The notes: generated from the letters alone by a model not told the origin. 64,000 nucleotides of DNA from Acinetobacter venetianus RAG-1 = CIP 110063 (GCF_000368585.1 NZ_KB849558.1:248001-312000), one strand, 5' to 3'; positions 1 through 9,979 are shown, counted from the first letter of the stretch. Numbers and translations are program-made.

Positions 1-458
1 CCTGCTTTTGTTGCAAGACGAGCAAGATTTGCAAAAGCATCAATAAATTCAGGGCGGCAATCTGGATATCCTGAATAATCAACAGCATTTACCCCAATTA
101 CAATCGCTTCAGCATCAAAAACCTCTGCTGCTGCTAGGGCATAAGAGAGAAAAATTGTGTTACGAGCTGGAACATAAGTTACAGGAATGCCTTCTTGTAG
201 TTGCTCTGGAACATCAATGTTATGATCTGTAAGTGCTGAGCCACCTAAGTTACCCAAATCAATATTAATTACACGATGTTCAACACCTGCACGTTTCGCA
301 AGTGCTTTAGCTGCATCAAGTTCTGTTGTTGAACGTTGACCGTACATAAAACTTAAAGCTATACACTCATAGTTTGCTTGTGCCCAAGCAAGACAAGTTG
401 TCGAGTCTAAGCCACCAGACAATAATACGATGGCACGAGAACGCATATTATTTTCCAT
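1..458 (-). CDS. queC: 7-cyano-7-deazaguanine synthase QueC (partial)
   Basis: Makes preQ0 from 7-carboxy-7-deazaguanine, ammonia and ATP in the cytoplasmic queuosine pathway. The frame opens at the ATG complementary to 456-458 and runs off the window's left edge, so only about 152 N-terminal residues are present. The ATP-pyrophosphatase loop SGGLDSTT lies near residues 14-21, followed by SFMYGQR and PARNT, which are typical of QueC. It follows queE on the same strand after 63 bp, and QueE makes its substrate, so the two are probably cotranscribed. The zinc-binding C-terminal cysteines are outside the window. Confidence 0.93.
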   Translation of the reverse strand, partial: MENNMRSRAIVLLSGGLDSTTCLAWAQANYECIALSFMYGQRSTTELDAAKALAKRAGVEHRVINIDLGNLGGSALTDHNIDVPEQLQEGIPVTYVPARNTIFLSYALAAAEVFDAEAIVIGVNAVDYSGYPDCRPEFIDAFANLARLATKA

Positions 459-521
459 GATTCAACCTAAAATAAATTTGAAAAAAGCTGATCTATTTTG
501 AGAACGAACTTTTAAAGTTTT

Positions 522-1232
522 CTAACGACCAGATTCATCGTTCCACAACAGTTTATGTAACTGTAGTTGGAACCGAACGGGGAGATGGTCTTCTAAAATC
601 CATTGTGCCAAATCACGTGCTAAAGCAGGTAAGGCAACGGCACCTTTTTCAACAGCAAAGGCTGGTGAGAACCACACTGTACTCACTTTTTCCTGTAATT
701 GAAATTGTTCAAGTTGCAGTTTAGACCATTCATAGTCTTCTCGATTACAAATGACGAATTTGATTTGATCGTGCCGCGTGAGGTGATCAATATTACTCAA
801 TAAATTACGATGATCTTCTTTTGAAGTTGGTGTTTTCAAATCAAGCACTTTAGAAACGCGTGAATCAACTTTTGATACATCTAAAGCACCACTGGTTTCG
901 AGAGAAACTTGAAAACCTAGATCGCAAAGACGTTGCAACAAAATCAAGCAATTCGGTTGTGCCAGAGGTTCTCCACCTGTGACACAGATATAAGGTGTTT
1001 TATATTGGCTTGCTGTTTCGATGATATGTTCAAGTGAAAAACGCTCACCACCTTCAAAGGAGTAAGTCGTATCACAATAACTGCAGCGTAGTGGGCAACC
1101 TGTTAAGCGGATAAATACGGTAGGTAAACCAAAGGTATTCGCTTCGCCTTGCAAAGAATAAAAAATCTCAGTAATACGCAGCCCAGCCGCAGGATCAGAG
1201 ACAGGAATTGCAGAAGAACGTAAGGAAGCCAT
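522..1232 (-). CDS. queE: 7-carboxy-7-deazaguanine synthase QueE (radical SAM)
   Basis: A radical-SAM enzyme that contracts the ring of 6-carboxytetrahydropterin to 7-carboxy-7-deazaguanine for queuosine. Of its 236 residues, Cys46, Cys50 and Cys53 form the CX3CX2C iron-sulfur motif seen in this family, and TGGEP at 85-89 is the SAM-contacting motif. The conserved start ITEIFYSLQGE lies about 20 residues in, so the N-terminus is slightly longer than in E. coli. The Shine-Dalgarno sequence is weak. queC lies downstream on the same strand. Confidence 0.93.
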   Translation of the reverse strand: MASLRSSAIPVSDPAAGLRITEIFYSLQGEANTFGLPTVFIRLTGCPLRCSYCDTTYSFEGGERFSLEHIIETASQYKTPYICVTGGEPLAQPNCLILLQRLCDLGFQVSLETSGALDVSKVDSRVSKVLDLKTPTSKEDHRNLLSNIDHLTRHDQIKFVICNREDYEWSKLQLEQFQLQEKVSTVWFSPAFAVEKGAVALPALARDLAQWILEDHLPVRFQLQLHKLLWNDESGR

Positions 1233-1271
1233 AAAGAGTTACCACAAACAGTTATAACAAAAGCAGCATGC

Positions 1272-1314
1272 TATATAAAAACAAAATCTCTACGACCATG
1301 TCTGATCGTAGAGA
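1272..1314 (-). terminator. Rho-independent terminator of dapD
   Basis: Nine-base-pair perfect stem (1287-1295 with 1306-1314) with a 10-nt loop. Read on the minus strand it is followed by a T-rich tract (1272-1286). It lies between dapD and queE and should end dapD transcripts. Confidence 0.75.
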
Positions 1315-1317
1315 CGA

Positions 1318-1354
1318 GGAGCGACTGAAGCTCCAAGGAACGGTTAAGTTCCTT
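1318..1354. repeat. Two further short hairpins after dapD
   Basis: Two adjacent perfect hairpins: 1318-1322 pairs with 1330-1334 (5 bp, 7-nt loop) and 1335-1341 pairs with 1348-1354 (7 bp, 6-nt loop). With the terminator at 1287-1314 they form three consecutive stem-loops within 70 bases directly after the dapD stop. Function unknown; protection of the dapD mRNA 3' end is possible. Confidence 0.55.
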
Positions 1355-1368
1355 AAATAAATGACAGA

Positions 1369-2190
1369 TTAGTCTGCACGTAATAAGTCGTTCAAGCTCG
1401 TTTTAGCACGAGTTTTAGCATCAACTTTTTTCACGATGATTGCAGCATATAAGCTGTATGTGCCACATTTAGAAGGAAGGTTACCTGCAACAACAACAGA
1501 ACCAGCAGGTACACGACCGTAGTGAATTTCACCTGTTTCACGATCAAAGATCTTAGTTGATTGACCGATGAAAACGCCCATTGAAATCACAGAGCCTTCT
1601 TCAACGATTACACCCTCAACGATTTCAGAACGTGCGCCGATGAAGCAGTTGTCTTCAATAATTGTTGGGTTTGCTTGTAATGGTTCTAAAACACCACCAA
1701 TACCAACGCCACCAGACAAGTGAACATTTTTACCAATTTGTGCACATGAACCTACAGTTGCCCATGTATCAACCATTGTTCCTTCATCAACATACGCACC
1801 GATGTTGACATATGATGGCATTAATACAACATTTTTCGCTTGGAAACTTCCACGACGAGCAACAGCAGGCGGTACAACACGCACACCAGCTGCTTTAAAT
1901 TGTTCTTCAGTCCAACCTGCGTGTTTTGTATCAACTTTGTCATAGAAACGAAGATCACAAGACTCGATTGGTTTATTGTCATTAAGTTTGAATGATAATA
2001 AAACTGCTTTTTTTAACCATTGGTGAACAACCCATTCACCATCGATTTTCTCAGCTACACGAAGTGTACCGTTGTCTAAGCCAGTCAAAGCTTCTTCAAC
2101 AGCTTGACGAATTTCAGTAGGGCAGTCCGCTGCGCTATAGTTGGCGCGGTCTTCAAATGCTTGCTCAATGATTGTAGAAAGCTGAGACAT
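1369..2190 (-). CDS. dapD: 2,3,4,5-tetrahydropyridine-2,6-dicarboxylate N-succinyltransferase
   Basis: Transfers succinyl from succinyl-CoA to tetrahydrodipicolinate in the lysine/meso-diaminopimelate pathway. It is 273 residues long, the normal size for DapD. The middle and C-terminal parts show the hexapeptide-repeat pattern of a left-handed beta helix (for example [20 protein letters not shown] and the [16 protein letters not shown] stretch), expected to assemble as a trimer. A Shine-Dalgarno-like GGAAG lies just upstream of the ATG. It is followed by three hairpins and appears to be a single-gene unit, divergent from carO. Confidence 0.96.
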   Translation of the reverse strand: MSQLSTIIEQAFEDRANYSAADCPTEIRQAVEEALTGLDNGTLRVAEKIDGEWVVHQWLKKAVLLSFKLNDNKPIESCDLRFYDKVDTKHAGWTEEQFKAAGVRVVPPAVARRGSFQAKNVVLMPSYVNIGAYVDEGTMVDTWATVGSCAQIGKNVHLSGGVGIGGVLEPLQANPTIIEDNCFIGARSEIVEGVIVEEGSVISMGVFIGQSTKIFDRETGEIHYGRVPAGSVVVAGNLPSKCGTYSLYAAIIVKKVDAKTRAKTSLNDLLRAD

Positions 2191-2484
2191 GATCTTCCTT
2201 CTTCCAAAAAAATTTTGAAGATTTTACACTAAATTAGATCAATTAGCTTTGAAAAAAGTAGTTACAATAAACTGTTTTAAATTTATGCAACAAAATTGTA
2301 ATAAAAACGGATTTTATTGTTTTTTATTCATTATTTTACAATTCACAATTATTCTGAATTTGTATCAAAAAATAACAAAAAGTAATCATTTTCTGTATAA
2401 AAAGTTAGCGACCATTCTTTTATGCTAATTCCACAAGCAACAATTATACATTTTTAAATAAGAGCATTTTTTGAGGAGACTCCA

Positions 2485-3234
2485 ATGAAAGCTTTGCGTG
2501 TTATGTTAGCAGCAGGTGCATTAACAGCGATTGCAGGTACTGCATTTGCAGCAGATGAACAAGTTGTGAAGGAATCAGTTTATGCTTTCCCTTCATATTT
2601 AGATCCAGTTTCTGTACGTGCTGAAGTAGGTACGACAGGTTATGGTGGTGCAATCTCATATCGTGTCAATCCTTATGTGGCACTAAGCTTAGGTTATAAC
2701 GGCGGAGATATCTCTTGGTCTGATAGCTTGAAAATTGATGGCACTAAGTATGATATGGATATGGATAATAAAAACGCATATTTAAATGCAGAAATTTATC
2801 CATGGGGTGCGAATGAAAATGCGTTTGCTCGTGCATTATATGTAGCAGCGGGTGTTGGTTATTTAGATAATAGCTATGATTTGAAAAAATCAGTATCTAA
2901 CTCGAACGATACGATTAAAATCGATGGTTCTAACTACTATGCACCTGGCGGCAGTGGTTCTGTAAAAGGTCATTTAAACTATGACAACCAGCTTGCTCCA
3001 TACCTAGGTTTCGGTCTTAACACTCCTGTTTATAAAAACATTGGTGTGTTTGGTGAAGTAGGTGCTTACTATACTGGTAACCCAACTGTTGATCTGAAAT
3101 CAGAAGGTCTGGTAAAAGTTGGTGGTGTTGAGTCAGGTCAATCAGCGGCTGATCGTGAAGCAGATAAAATTGCTAACAAGAGCAAATATGAGTGGATGCC
3201 AGTGGCTAAAGTTGGTGTGAACTTCAAGTTCTAA
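2485..3234 (+). CDS. carO: CarO outer-membrane porin (ornithine/basic amino acid channel family)
   Basis: An outer-membrane beta-barrel of 249 residues. A signal peptide is cut after about residue 22 (TAFA-ADE). The body matches my memory of Acinetobacter CarO at many points: RAEVGTTGYGG, LGYNGGDISW, DGTKYD, YLNAEI-PWGA, GVFGEVGAYYTGNP and YEWMPV-KVGVNF, ending in the terminal phenylalanine typical of barrel proteins. In A. baumannii CarO takes up ornithine, and its loss is linked to carbapenem resistance; transfer of that role to this variant is inference. A strong GAGGAG ribosome-binding site precedes the ATG. The loop regions at about 130-165 and 205-235 look like the variable parts of the family. 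Confidence 0.93.
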   Translation: MKALRVMLAAGALTAIAGTAFAADEQVVKESVYAFPSYLDPVSVRAEVGTTGYGGAISYRVNPYVALSLGYNGGDISWSDSLKIDGTKYDMDMDNKNAYLNAEIYPWGANENAFARALYVAAGVGYLDNSYDLKKSVSNSNDTIKIDGSNYYAPGGSGSVKGHLNYDNQLAPYLGFGLNTPVYKNIGVFGEVGAYYTGNPTVDLKSEGLVKVGGVESGQSAADREADKIANKSKYEWMPVAKVGVNFKF

Positions 3235-3245
3235 ACAACTGGATA

Positions 3246-3276
3246 TAAAAAAACGAGCTTTAAGCTCGTTTTTTTA
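3246..3276 (+). terminator. Terminator of carO
   Basis: Near-perfect inverted repeat (3252-3260 with 3262-3270; the real loop is the central few bases) flanked by an A-run and a seven-T run, 12 bp after the carO stop. Confidence 0.88.
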
Positions 3277-3286
3277 TGATCTAAAG

Positions 3287-3320
3287 AAAACAAAAGGCTT
3301 TTTTATGTACCTTTTGTTTT
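3287..3320 (-). terminator. Terminator of cysB
   Basis: Eleven-base-pair perfect stem (3287-3297 with 3310-3320), 12-nt loop, six bases beyond the cysB stop, with T-rich arms on the minus strand. Separate from the carO terminator, so the convergent genes each have their own. Confidence 0.7.
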
Positions 3321-3325
3321 GTTAT

Positions 3326-4249
3326 TTACTCTTCAGGATAAGCTACTTTTTTAAGTGCTTTAATGTCTGTTTTTGGCGAACATAGTGAAATGAACTCATA
3401 GCCGTAACCACGAAGTAAATGTCCTTTACGAACTGCGATCCACGTTGTGTTTGTACCAAAAATACCTGTTTTGATCTGTTGCAAACGATAATCTCGTTCA
3501 GCATCATAAGCAACATCATTGACAATACCGACACCCATATTTAGCTCAACATAGGTTTTAATAACATCGGCATCTAAAGCAGACATGACGATGTCAGCGT
3601 GCAGATGTGCATCTTCAAATGCTTTGTCGATTTTTGAACGACCTGTGAAGCCACCATGATAAGTAATGAGTGGGTATTCAGCTAAAATGTCGAGACTAAT
3701 TTTATCTAGTTTTGCTAAAGGATGATCTTTCGGGGTGATGATACTGTGGTGCCATTCATAGTAAGGTACGCTCGCCAAATTTTCCTCAGTAGTTAATGAC
3801 TCCGTTGCAATACCAATATCTGCTTCACCCTGTAACAACATTTCAGCAATTTCAACGGGGCTAGCTTGTTGTAGAACCAAATGCACTTTGGGAAATAGTT
3901 TTTTAAATTGGTTCACAATAGGAGGTAAAACATAACGTGCTTGGGTATGTGTCGTTGCAATTGTAAGTGTGCCTTCATCGACTTTATTAAAATCATCGGC
4001 AAGACGTTTGATGTTATCAGCATCAACCAACATACGTTCAACGATACTCAAGAGAGATTGACCTGGCTCAGTTAGTCCAAGTAAACGTTTGCCCTTACGC
4101 ACAAAAAGTTGCACGCCTAATTCATCTTCTAAATCTTTAATGTGTTTACTGACACCTGATTGGGAGGTATAAAGTGCCGCTGAAGCTTCAGTTAAATTAA
4201 AGTTTTGACGAACAGTTTCTCGAATAATTCTGAGTTGTTGAAAGTTCAT
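3326..4249 (-). CDS. cysB: LysR-family sulfur regulator CysB
   Basis: Activator of sulfate assimilation genes, with N-acetylserine or O-acetylserine as the usual co-inducer. The start MNFQQLRIIRETVRQNFNLT was chosen because it is the conserved CysB N-terminus; the frame extends 22 residues upstream without support. The protein is 307 residues. The N-terminal helix-turn-helix is LTEASAALYTSQSGVSKHI, and the rest is the periplasmic-binding-protein-like ligand domain. It lies 75 bp after cysA on the same strand, so it probably shares transcripts with the sulfate transporter genes it should control. Confidence 0.94.
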   Translation of the reverse strand: MNFQQLRIIRETVRQNFNLTEASAALYTSQSGVSKHIKDLEDELGVQLFVRKGKRLLGLTEPGQSLLSIVERMLVDADNIKRLADDFNKVDEGTLTIATTHTQARYVLPPIVNQFKKLFPKVHLVLQQASPVEIAEMLLQGEADIGIATESLTTEENLASVPYYEWHHSIITPKDHPLAKLDKISLDILAEYPLITYHGGFTGRSKIDKAFEDAHLHADIVMSALDADVIKTYVELNMGVGIVNDVAYDAERDYRLQQIKTGIFGTNTTWIAVRKGHLLRGYGYEFISLCSPKTDIKALKKVAYPEE

Positions 4250-4324
4250 AATCATTTTCCACATAAAAGGTGAGGAACGGCTAAAGTTCCGCAAGAACAA
4301 TTTAACCACCCTCAAGGTATTATT

Positions 4325-5395
4325 CTAAGCAACTTGCGTCGTTTGATCTGCAAATAAATGAAGTTGAGTTGCACTTATCCAAACAGTTTGATTTGGTTTG
4401 AATTGGTGTACATTTGCCTCTTCTACACTTAATAAAATTTCAATCGTACGTCCACTACGATCTTGTAATTCAGCAATAACTTTCCCAGCTATCCATACTT
4501 CACGTAGGAAAGTAGCCTCAATGGTGTTGTTGTGAGGTTGGGTATGAATATGTAATTCATTTGGCCTTGCAAATGCAATTACTTTTCCTTGTGGTGCTTC
4601 AACAGTATTTGGAAGCTGAATGCGATTTTCATCGATATGGATAATACCGTTGGAGTGTTCACCTTCAAAGCGATTTGCTTGACCTAAGAAATCAAAAACA
4701 AATGGCGTTGCTGGTTTTTCATAAACTTCTCGTGGTGAGCCAATTTGTTCGACATCACCTTTATTCATGACAATGATTTGATCTGCAACTTCTAAAGCTT
4801 CTTCTTGATCGTGCGTTACAAAGATCGAGGTGATATGTAGCTCATCATGTAAAGTACGTAACCAACGGCGTAATTCTTTACGAACTTTTGCATCCAGTGC
4901 GCCAAATGGCTCATCTAGTAATAAAACACGCGGTTCAACGGCGAGTGCACGTGCTAAAGCGATGCGTTGGCGTTGACCACCTGAAAGTTGGGCTGGATAA
5001 CGGTCTGCTAAAAAGCCAAGTTGAACGAGATCAAGTAAGCGAGTCACACGTTTTTTAATTTCAGCTTCTGATGGGCGTGTTGCACGTGGGCGAACGCGTA
5101 AACCAAAGGCAATATTGTCAAAAACAGTCATGTGGCGGAATAAAGCATAATGCTGGAATACAAAACCTACTTGTCGTTCACGGACGTGAATGTCTGTGGC
5201 ATCTTCGCCTTCAAGTAAAACCTGTCCACCGTCGGCAGATTCTAAACCTGCAATGATGCGTAATAATGTTGTTTTACCGCAACCTGAAGGACCAAGTAAG
5301 GCTACCAATTCACCTTCAGGAAAGTCTAAAGAGATATTTTTCAGCGCATGGAATGCACCAAAGTGTTTTTCAATATTTTTAACTTGAATACTCAT
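4325..5395 (-). CDS. cysA: Sulfate/thiosulfate ABC transporter ATP-binding protein CysA
   Basis: ATPase subunit that powers sulfate import with CysT and CysW. It has 356 residues. Walker [10 protein letters not shown] is at 35-43, the ABC signature LSGGQ at 137-141, Walker B with D-loop [11 protein letters not shown] at 158-168, and the H-loop histidine in VTHDQEEA near 195. The C-terminal part from about 240 is the TOBE-like regulatory domain. All catalytic motifs are intact. It starts 11 bp after cysW, inside the sbp-to-cysB cluster. Confidence 0.96.
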   Translation of the reverse strand: MSIQVKNIEKHFGAFHALKNISLDFPEGELVALLGPSGCGKTTLLRIIAGLESADGGQVLLEGEDATDIHVRERQVGFVFQHYALFRHMTVFDNIAFGLRVRPRATRPSEAEIKKRVTRLLDLVQLGFLADRYPAQLSGGQRQRIALARALAVEPRVLLLDEPFGALDAKVRKELRRWLRTLHDELHITSIFVTHDQEEALEVADQIIVMNKGDVEQIGSPREVYEKPATPFVFDFLGQANRFEGEHSNGIIHIDENRIQLPNTVEAPQGKVIAFARPNELHIHTQPHNNTIEATFLREVWIAGKVIAELQDRSGRTIEILLSVEEANVHQFKPNQTVWISATQLHLFADQTTQVA

Positions 5396-5406
5396 GTGCT
5401 TATTCC

Positions 5407-6306
5407 TTAGTGGCTAGGTTGATTTTGATTGGATTGATGTTCATTTGCTTGGTCTTGGCGAGCTTCAAGCCAAGTTTTTAAAATTAATGTAATGATTGCT
5501 AGAAATGCCAATAGTGAAGACACAGCAAATGCAGCACTAAAAGTGTATTCGTTATAAAGAATTTCTACATGTAAAGGTAAGGTATTGGTTTGACCACGAA
5601 TATGCCCTGAAACAACTGAGACCGCACCAAATTCACCCATTGCACGGGCATTACACAGAATCACACCGTAGATCAAACCCCATTTGATATTAGGTAAGGT
5701 TACTTTCCAAAAGGTTTGCCAACCTGAAGCACCCAGTACTATCGCTGCCTCTTCCTCCTCTGTGCCTTGAGCTTCCATCAAAGGGATTAATTCACGGGCT
5801 ACAAATGGAACGGTAATGAAAATAGTGGCTAATACAATCGCTGGGATGGCATACAAAATTTTGATGTCATGATCCATTAACCAGCCACCCATCCAACCTT
5901 GTGTGCCAAAGATCAGAACTAACATTAATCCAGCAATCACAGGTGATACCGAGAAAGGCATATCAATGATGGTGGTTAAGATGGCTTTACCGCGGAACTG
6001 AAATTTTGCAACGGCCCATGCTGCTGCAACACCAAACACGACATTAATAGGGACGGCAATTGCAGCCGTAATTAGGGTAAGTTTTACAGCTGATAAAGTA
6101 TCTGAATCGGTTAACGCATTGATATAAACCGCTAAACCTTGTTTAAATGCTTCAACAAAAACCAAAATCAGCGGCAAGATCAAACAACTGAGGAAAAAGA
6201 TTAAGGCAACGCTGATTAGGCTAAGACGAACCCATGTCGGTTCGCGAGTTGCATCTCGACTTTGAAGTTTGAGAACTAAAGCATTGCTGTTGGTATTTAG
6301 ACTCAT
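5407..6306 (-). CDS. cysW: Sulfate ABC transporter permease CysW
   Basis: One of the two membrane permeases of the sulfate importer. The start at 6306 was chosen because its ATG overlaps the cysT stop in an ATGA arrangement, implying translational coupling; the open frame extends 11 residues further without support. The 299-residue protein has about six hydrophobic helices and the cytoplasmic EAA loop ([19 protein letters not shown]) that docks on CysA. Confidence 0.95.
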   Translation of the reverse strand: MSLNTNSNALVLKLQSRDATREPTWVRLSLISVALIFFLSCLILPLILVFVEAFKQGLAVYINALTDSDTLSAVKLTLITAAIAVPINVVFGVAAAWAVAKFQFRGKAILTTIIDMPFSVSPVIAGLMLVLIFGTQGWMGGWLMDHDIKILYAIPAIVLATIFITVPFVARELIPLMEAQGTEEEEAAIVLGASGWQTFWKVTLPNIKWGLIYGVILCNARAMGEFGAVSVVSGHIRGQTNTLPLHVEILYNEYTFSAAFAVSSLLAFLAIITLILKTWLEARQDQANEHQSNQNQPSH

Positions 6307-7136
6307 TGTGCAACTCTCCCAGTGCGACGGCTCGCCCATGCTTGTACTAAGTTAATTAAAAATAGAATGGCAAATGACAGAATGAGCATGACTACGGCAA
6401 TGGTCGTTGCACCTGCGTAATCATACTCCTCTAAGCGAGAGATGATCATCAGGGGGGCAATTTCAGTTTTATAGGGTTGATTGCCTGCAATAAAAATCAC
6501 GGAACCGTATTCACCGACACCGCGGGCAAAAGCTAAAGCGAACCCAGTGAGCAATGCAGGGAATAGTATTGGTAAAATGATTTTGGTAATCGTCTGCCAA
6601 CGATTTGCACCTAGGGCAGAAGCGGCTTCTTCCAGTTCAGTTTCAATATCACTGAGTACTGGTTGAACAGTACGAACCACAAAGGGTAGACCAATAAAAA
6701 TTAGAGCAAGGGTAATACCAATTGGTGTATAAGCCACTTCAATCCCAAGCGGAGAAAGATATTGTCCAATCCAGCCTGTTGGTGCATATAAAGAGGTGAG
6801 TGCAATACCTGCAACGGCAGTTGGTAGAGCAAAGGGCAAATCAACTAATGCATCAACAATCCGTTTACCTGGAAAGCTATAACGTACTAAACACCAAGCC
6901 AGTAACAAGCCAAAAATAACGTTAACTAGTGCAGCGATTAATGCAGCACTAAAGCTAAGCTGTAAGGACTTTAAAATTCGTTCTGAAGTTAAAATTTCCC
7001 ATAAGCCATCCCACCCAATTCCAAAAGATTTGATAAAGACAGCAGATAAAGGAATAAGCACAATCAAAGACACGTAAGCGAGGGTAAAGCCTAATGATAG
7101 ACCAAACCCAGGCAGCACTCGGGAACGCTGCGACAT
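6303..7136 (-). CDS. cysT: Sulfate ABC transporter permease CysT (CysU)
   Basis: Second membrane permease of the sulfate importer, 277 residues with about six transmembrane helices. The EAA loop reads [20 protein letters not shown], followed by conserved [21 protein letters not shown]. Its stop overlaps the cysW start by 4 bp. It lies 75 bp after the small hydrolase gene. Confidence 0.95.
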   Translation of the reverse strand: MSQRSRVLPGFGLSLGFTLAYVSLIVLIPLSAVFIKSFGIGWDGLWEILTSERILKSLQLSFSAALIAALVNVIFGLLLAWCLVRYSFPGKRIVDALVDLPFALPTAVAGIALTSLYAPTGWIGQYLSPLGIEVAYTPIGITLALIFIGLPFVVRTVQPVLSDIETELEEAASALGANRWQTITKIILPILFPALLTGFALAFARGVGEYGSVIFIAGNQPYKTEIAPLMIISRLEEYDYAGATTIAVVMLILSFAILFLINLVQAWASRRTGRVAQ

Positions 7137-7211
7137 GATATTTCCTCAAAGAGAAATGTTTGCTAAAACAAGCAAATAAATAATACGAATACTAAAAACA
7201 CGAGAGTAAAG

Positions 7212-7814
7212 TCAGGCAAATTTCAAATTAAAATTTGCCTGACTCATTCGAGGGATTGGCAGCATCTTTTTTTCAGGCAGCAAGTAGTTCAGGATCTCAG
7301 GGAAAGGGCCAAATCCAGATGCGACATTGATATGACCAACAGCACCTAAATTGATTGGGGTTAGTTTCCAAGCCTGAGCAAGTTGTAGAGCATCGGCATA
7401 ACCTAACCACGGATCATTTTCACTAATCAATAATGTGGTAGGTACGTCAATTTTAAGTTGATGAAAATATCGCTTGTAATCAGTCAAACTATGACGAGCG
7501 AAACCTGATTCACCAAAACGTGCAGGATTTGCAGGCGCAACCAAAATTAGATTTTTCACTTTTGCTCTGAGTTCTGGGTGTTCAGAGAGTGCGGCAACAC
7601 TAGTTAAACAACCAAAACTATGCGCAACAATTTGAATAGGTGCTGGAGCTGCAACAATAGTTTTAATAAATTGAGTAACCCATTCACTTAACACAGGGCG
7701 ATCCCAATGAGTTTGTTCAACGCGAGAACTAGACACGAGCTTATGTTGTAACCAAGACTGCCAATGTTGTGCTTCACTACCGCCAACACCGGGAACAATT
7801 ACAGTATGAATCAT
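7212..7814 (-). CDS. RBBP9/YdeN-type alpha/beta hydrolase
   Basis: A 200-residue serine hydrolase of the RBBP9/YdeN family; the substrate is unknown. The start MIHTVIVPGVGGSE was chosen because a strong AAGGAGAA ribosome-binding site precedes it; the frame extends 25 residues upstream without support. The expected triad is visible: Ser in VAHSFG, Asp in SENDPWLGY, His in GAVGHINVASGFG. It sits between the sulfate-binding protein and the permease genes, on the same strand, which hints at a role in sulfur supply such as ester hydrolysis, but this is only inference from position. Confidence 0.85.
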   Translation of the reverse strand: MIHTVIVPGVGGSEAQHWQSWLQHKLVSSSRVEQTHWDRPVLSEWVTQFIKTIVAAPAPIQIVAHSFGCLTSVAALSEHPELRAKVKNLILVAPANPARFGESGFARHSLTDYKRYFHQLKIDVPTTLLISENDPWLGYADALQLAQAWKLTPINLGAVGHINVASGFGPFPEILNYLLPEKKMLPIPRMSQANFNLKFA

Positions 7815-7841
7815 GTCTATTCTCCTTAGAATCCCTGAAAA

Positions 7842-7899
7842 TCTCTCTTGGGAACTACACGCTAAACGACAAATTGCGTTTGTAGCCATGCAAGAGAGG
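7842..7899 (-). other. Compound intercistronic hairpin between sbp and the hydrolase gene
   Basis: Outer stem 7843-7850 with 7891-7898 (8 bp) encloses inner pairing of 7855-7859 with 7881-7885 and of 7864-7867 with 7877-7880. It starts five bases after the sbp stop. A short ATTTTC follows on the minus strand, so it could be a leaky terminator or a block to 3' exonucleases. Confidence 0.6.
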
Positions 7900-7903
7900 G
7901 ATT

Positions 7904-8911
7904 TTATTTACCTGTACTGTTGAGTTTTACGATCTGGTCAAATACACCACCATTATCAAAGTGAGTTTTTTGTACTTTATTCCAGCCGCCAAACTCTTGA
8001 TCAATTGTCACCAATTTAAGTGGCTTAAAGGTTGTACTGTATTTTTTTAAAATTGCGGCATTACGCGGGCGGTAGAAATTACGAGCAGCGATTTCTTGCC
8101 CAGCTGGAGAGTAAAGATAATTTAAGTAGCCACGAGCGATTTGAGAATTGCCTTTCTTTGCTGCATTTTTTTCTACAATGGCAACTGGTGGTTCTGCAAG
8201 GATGGAAAGAGATGGCGTAATGATCTCGAATTTACCCGGTTGCTCTCGTACTGCGAGATAAGCTTCATTTTCCCAAGCCAATAAGACGTCGCCAATACCA
8301 CGTTCAGCGAATGTAGTAGTTGCACCGCGAGCGCCAGAATCAAGCACTTTGGTTTGTTTATAAATTTGGCGAACAAATTCTTGCGCTTTTGCATCGTTGC
8401 CACCTTTCTGGTGTTTCGCCCATGCCCAAGCTGCCAAATAGTTCCAACGAGCACCGCCTGAGGTTTTTGGATTTGGTGTAATAATTTCTACACCCGGTTT
8501 AATGAGATCACTCCAATCCTTGATTTGTTTAGGATTGTCTTTGCGAACGAGGAACACAATTGTTGAGGTATAAGGTGTCGAATTATTTGGTAATTTCTTT
8601 TGCCAATCGCTTGGTAATAATTTTGCCTTTTCTGCGATTTCATTAATATCAGCGGCAAGCGCTAAGGTCACAACATCTGCATTTAGACCATCTATGACAG
8701 CTCGTGCTTGTTTTCCTGAACCACCATGTGATTGCTTGAAATCAATCTCTTGTCCAGTTCGTTGTTTCCAAAATGCACCAAATTGTTTATTAAAATCCGT
8801 ATATAGCTCACGCGTAGGATCATAAGAAACGTTCAAGAATTCTTGAGCAGCAAACGAGGAAACTGATAATAGTGTGGCAATAATACCAACTTTGATTTGA
8901 GATAAACGCAT
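7904..8911 (-). CDS. sbp: Periplasmic sulfate-binding protein
   Basis: Captures sulfate (or thiosulfate) in the periplasm and delivers it to CysTWA. The start [11 protein letters not shown] was chosen: it gives a clean signal peptide (cut after SSFA, before AQEF) and has an AGGGG site; 22 upstream in-frame residues look non-coding. The 335-residue protein carries family motifs [23 protein letters not shown] and [16 protein letters not shown]. It is the first gene of the sbp-hydrolase-cysTWA-cysB run and is probably CysB-activated. Sbp and CysP cannot be told apart with certainty here. Confidence 0.93.
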   Translation of the reverse strand: MRLSQIKVGIIATLLSVSSFAAQEFLNVSYDPTRELYTDFNKQFGAFWKQRTGQEIDFKQSHGGSGKQARAVIDGLNADVVTLALAADINEIAEKAKLLPSDWQKKLPNNSTPYTSTIVFLVRKDNPKQIKDWSDLIKPGVEIITPNPKTSGGARWNYLAAWAWAKHQKGGNDAKAQEFVRQIYKQTKVLDSGARGATTTFAERGIGDVLLAWENEAYLAVREQPGKFEIITPSLSILAEPPVAIVEKNAAKKGNSQIARGYLNYLYSPAGQEIAARNFYRPRNAAILKKYSTTFKPLKLVTIDQEFGGWNKVQKTHFDNGGVFDQIVKLNSTGK

Positions 8912-9165
8912 GAAAACCCCTAAAAATTCAATGTTTGTTTGGAATATGAATGCAGCATAACGCCAGTTTTTTTGCAAAAAAAATAATTAAAATCGAATTT
9001 GATATGAAAAATAGAGAAATATATAAATGAGATAAGCTATGCTGAATTATTGATAAAAAAGAAATTTTTATTTATAAATTTTAAGTTGTTATAATTTTTT
9101 AAAATCAATAGGTTGTTCTGCTATTTAGTGCGACTATATGCAAAATTTTGAAAGGTGTTTGGATC

Positions 9166-9978
9166 ATGCAATGCTATAAAAATGGACAACTGATTGAGTC
9201 TATTCCTTTGCTTGATCGCGCTTTTCATTATGGTGATGGTTGTTTTACAACGGCTCGACTTTTTCAAAACAATTTTGAGTTAAAAGAGCTGCATTTTGCA
9301 CGCTTAGCTTTGGCCTGCAAAAGTTTAAGTTTAGATGCAGATTTATCTTTGATTGAATCCTCACTTGAACAACTGCAAAAACAGAATTCTCAACTAAATG
9401 GCACGTTAAAGGTAGTTATTAGCCGTGGTGAAGGTGATCGTGGTTATAGTCTGCCTTTACATGCAGCGGATATTTATGTGTGGTATTACCCAAGAGTCAT
9501 GCAAGCTTTTCGACCAGAATGGATTGAAAGTGGTTTACTGACACATGCTTTAGGTTTAAATATGCCTCATCTTGTTGGACTGAAAACATTAAATCGCTTA
9601 GAACAAGTGTTATTAAAGCAAGAGGCTGATCAACAAGGCTGGTTAGAGGCTTTGGTGAGTGATGTTCAGGGAAATATTGTTGAAGGGGTGAGCAGTAATT
9701 GTTTCATTCGTATAAATGATCAATGGATTACACCAGAACTTCGTTATAATGGCGTCCGCGGTGTTATGCGAGCAAAAATACTTTCTCTGATGCAACAATA
9801 TCAGGTGAAATGTGAACAGCGTTGTGTCGAAATGCAAGAGCTTGGGCAGATTCAGAGTTTATTTTTCTGTAATGCTTTACATCCTATGAAAGCCGTAATT
9901 CGATTTGATCATCGAGTTTTAGCTCGACAGCCGTATCTTGATTTATTTCATACTTTAAAACTTAACCAGATTGATTAA
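9166..9978 (+). CDS. pabC: Aminodeoxychorismate lyase PabC
   Basis: A PLP enzyme that splits 4-amino-4-deoxychorismate into p-aminobenzoate and pyruvate for folate synthesis. The start MQCYKNGQLIE at 9166 was chosen because it follows GAAAGGTG and matches the family start. The 270-residue protein shows DRAFHYGDGCFTTARL, the PLP-lysine segment GLKTLNRLEQVLLK, and EGVSSNCFIRI. It is divergent from sbp and is followed by mltG one base after its stop, the usual pabC-mltG-tmk arrangement. Confidence 0.94.
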   Translation: MQCYKNGQLIESIPLLDRAFHYGDGCFTTARLFQNNFELKELHFARLALACKSLSLDADLSLIESSLEQLQKQNSQLNGTLKVVISRGEGDRGYSLPLHAADIYVWYYPRVMQAFRPEWIESGLLTHALGLNMPHLVGLKTLNRLEQVLLKQEADQQGWLEALVSDVQGNIVEGVSSNCFIRINDQWITPELRYNGVRGVMRAKILSLMQQYQVKCEQRCVEMQELGQIQSLFFCNALHPMKAVIRFDHRVLARQPYLDLFHTLKLNQID

Positions 9979-9979
9979 T

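Noticed and set aside
8173-8454. 93-codon minus-strand open frame inside sbp
   Set aside because: It lies in another frame of a well-supported gene with conserved motifs and has no support of its own.
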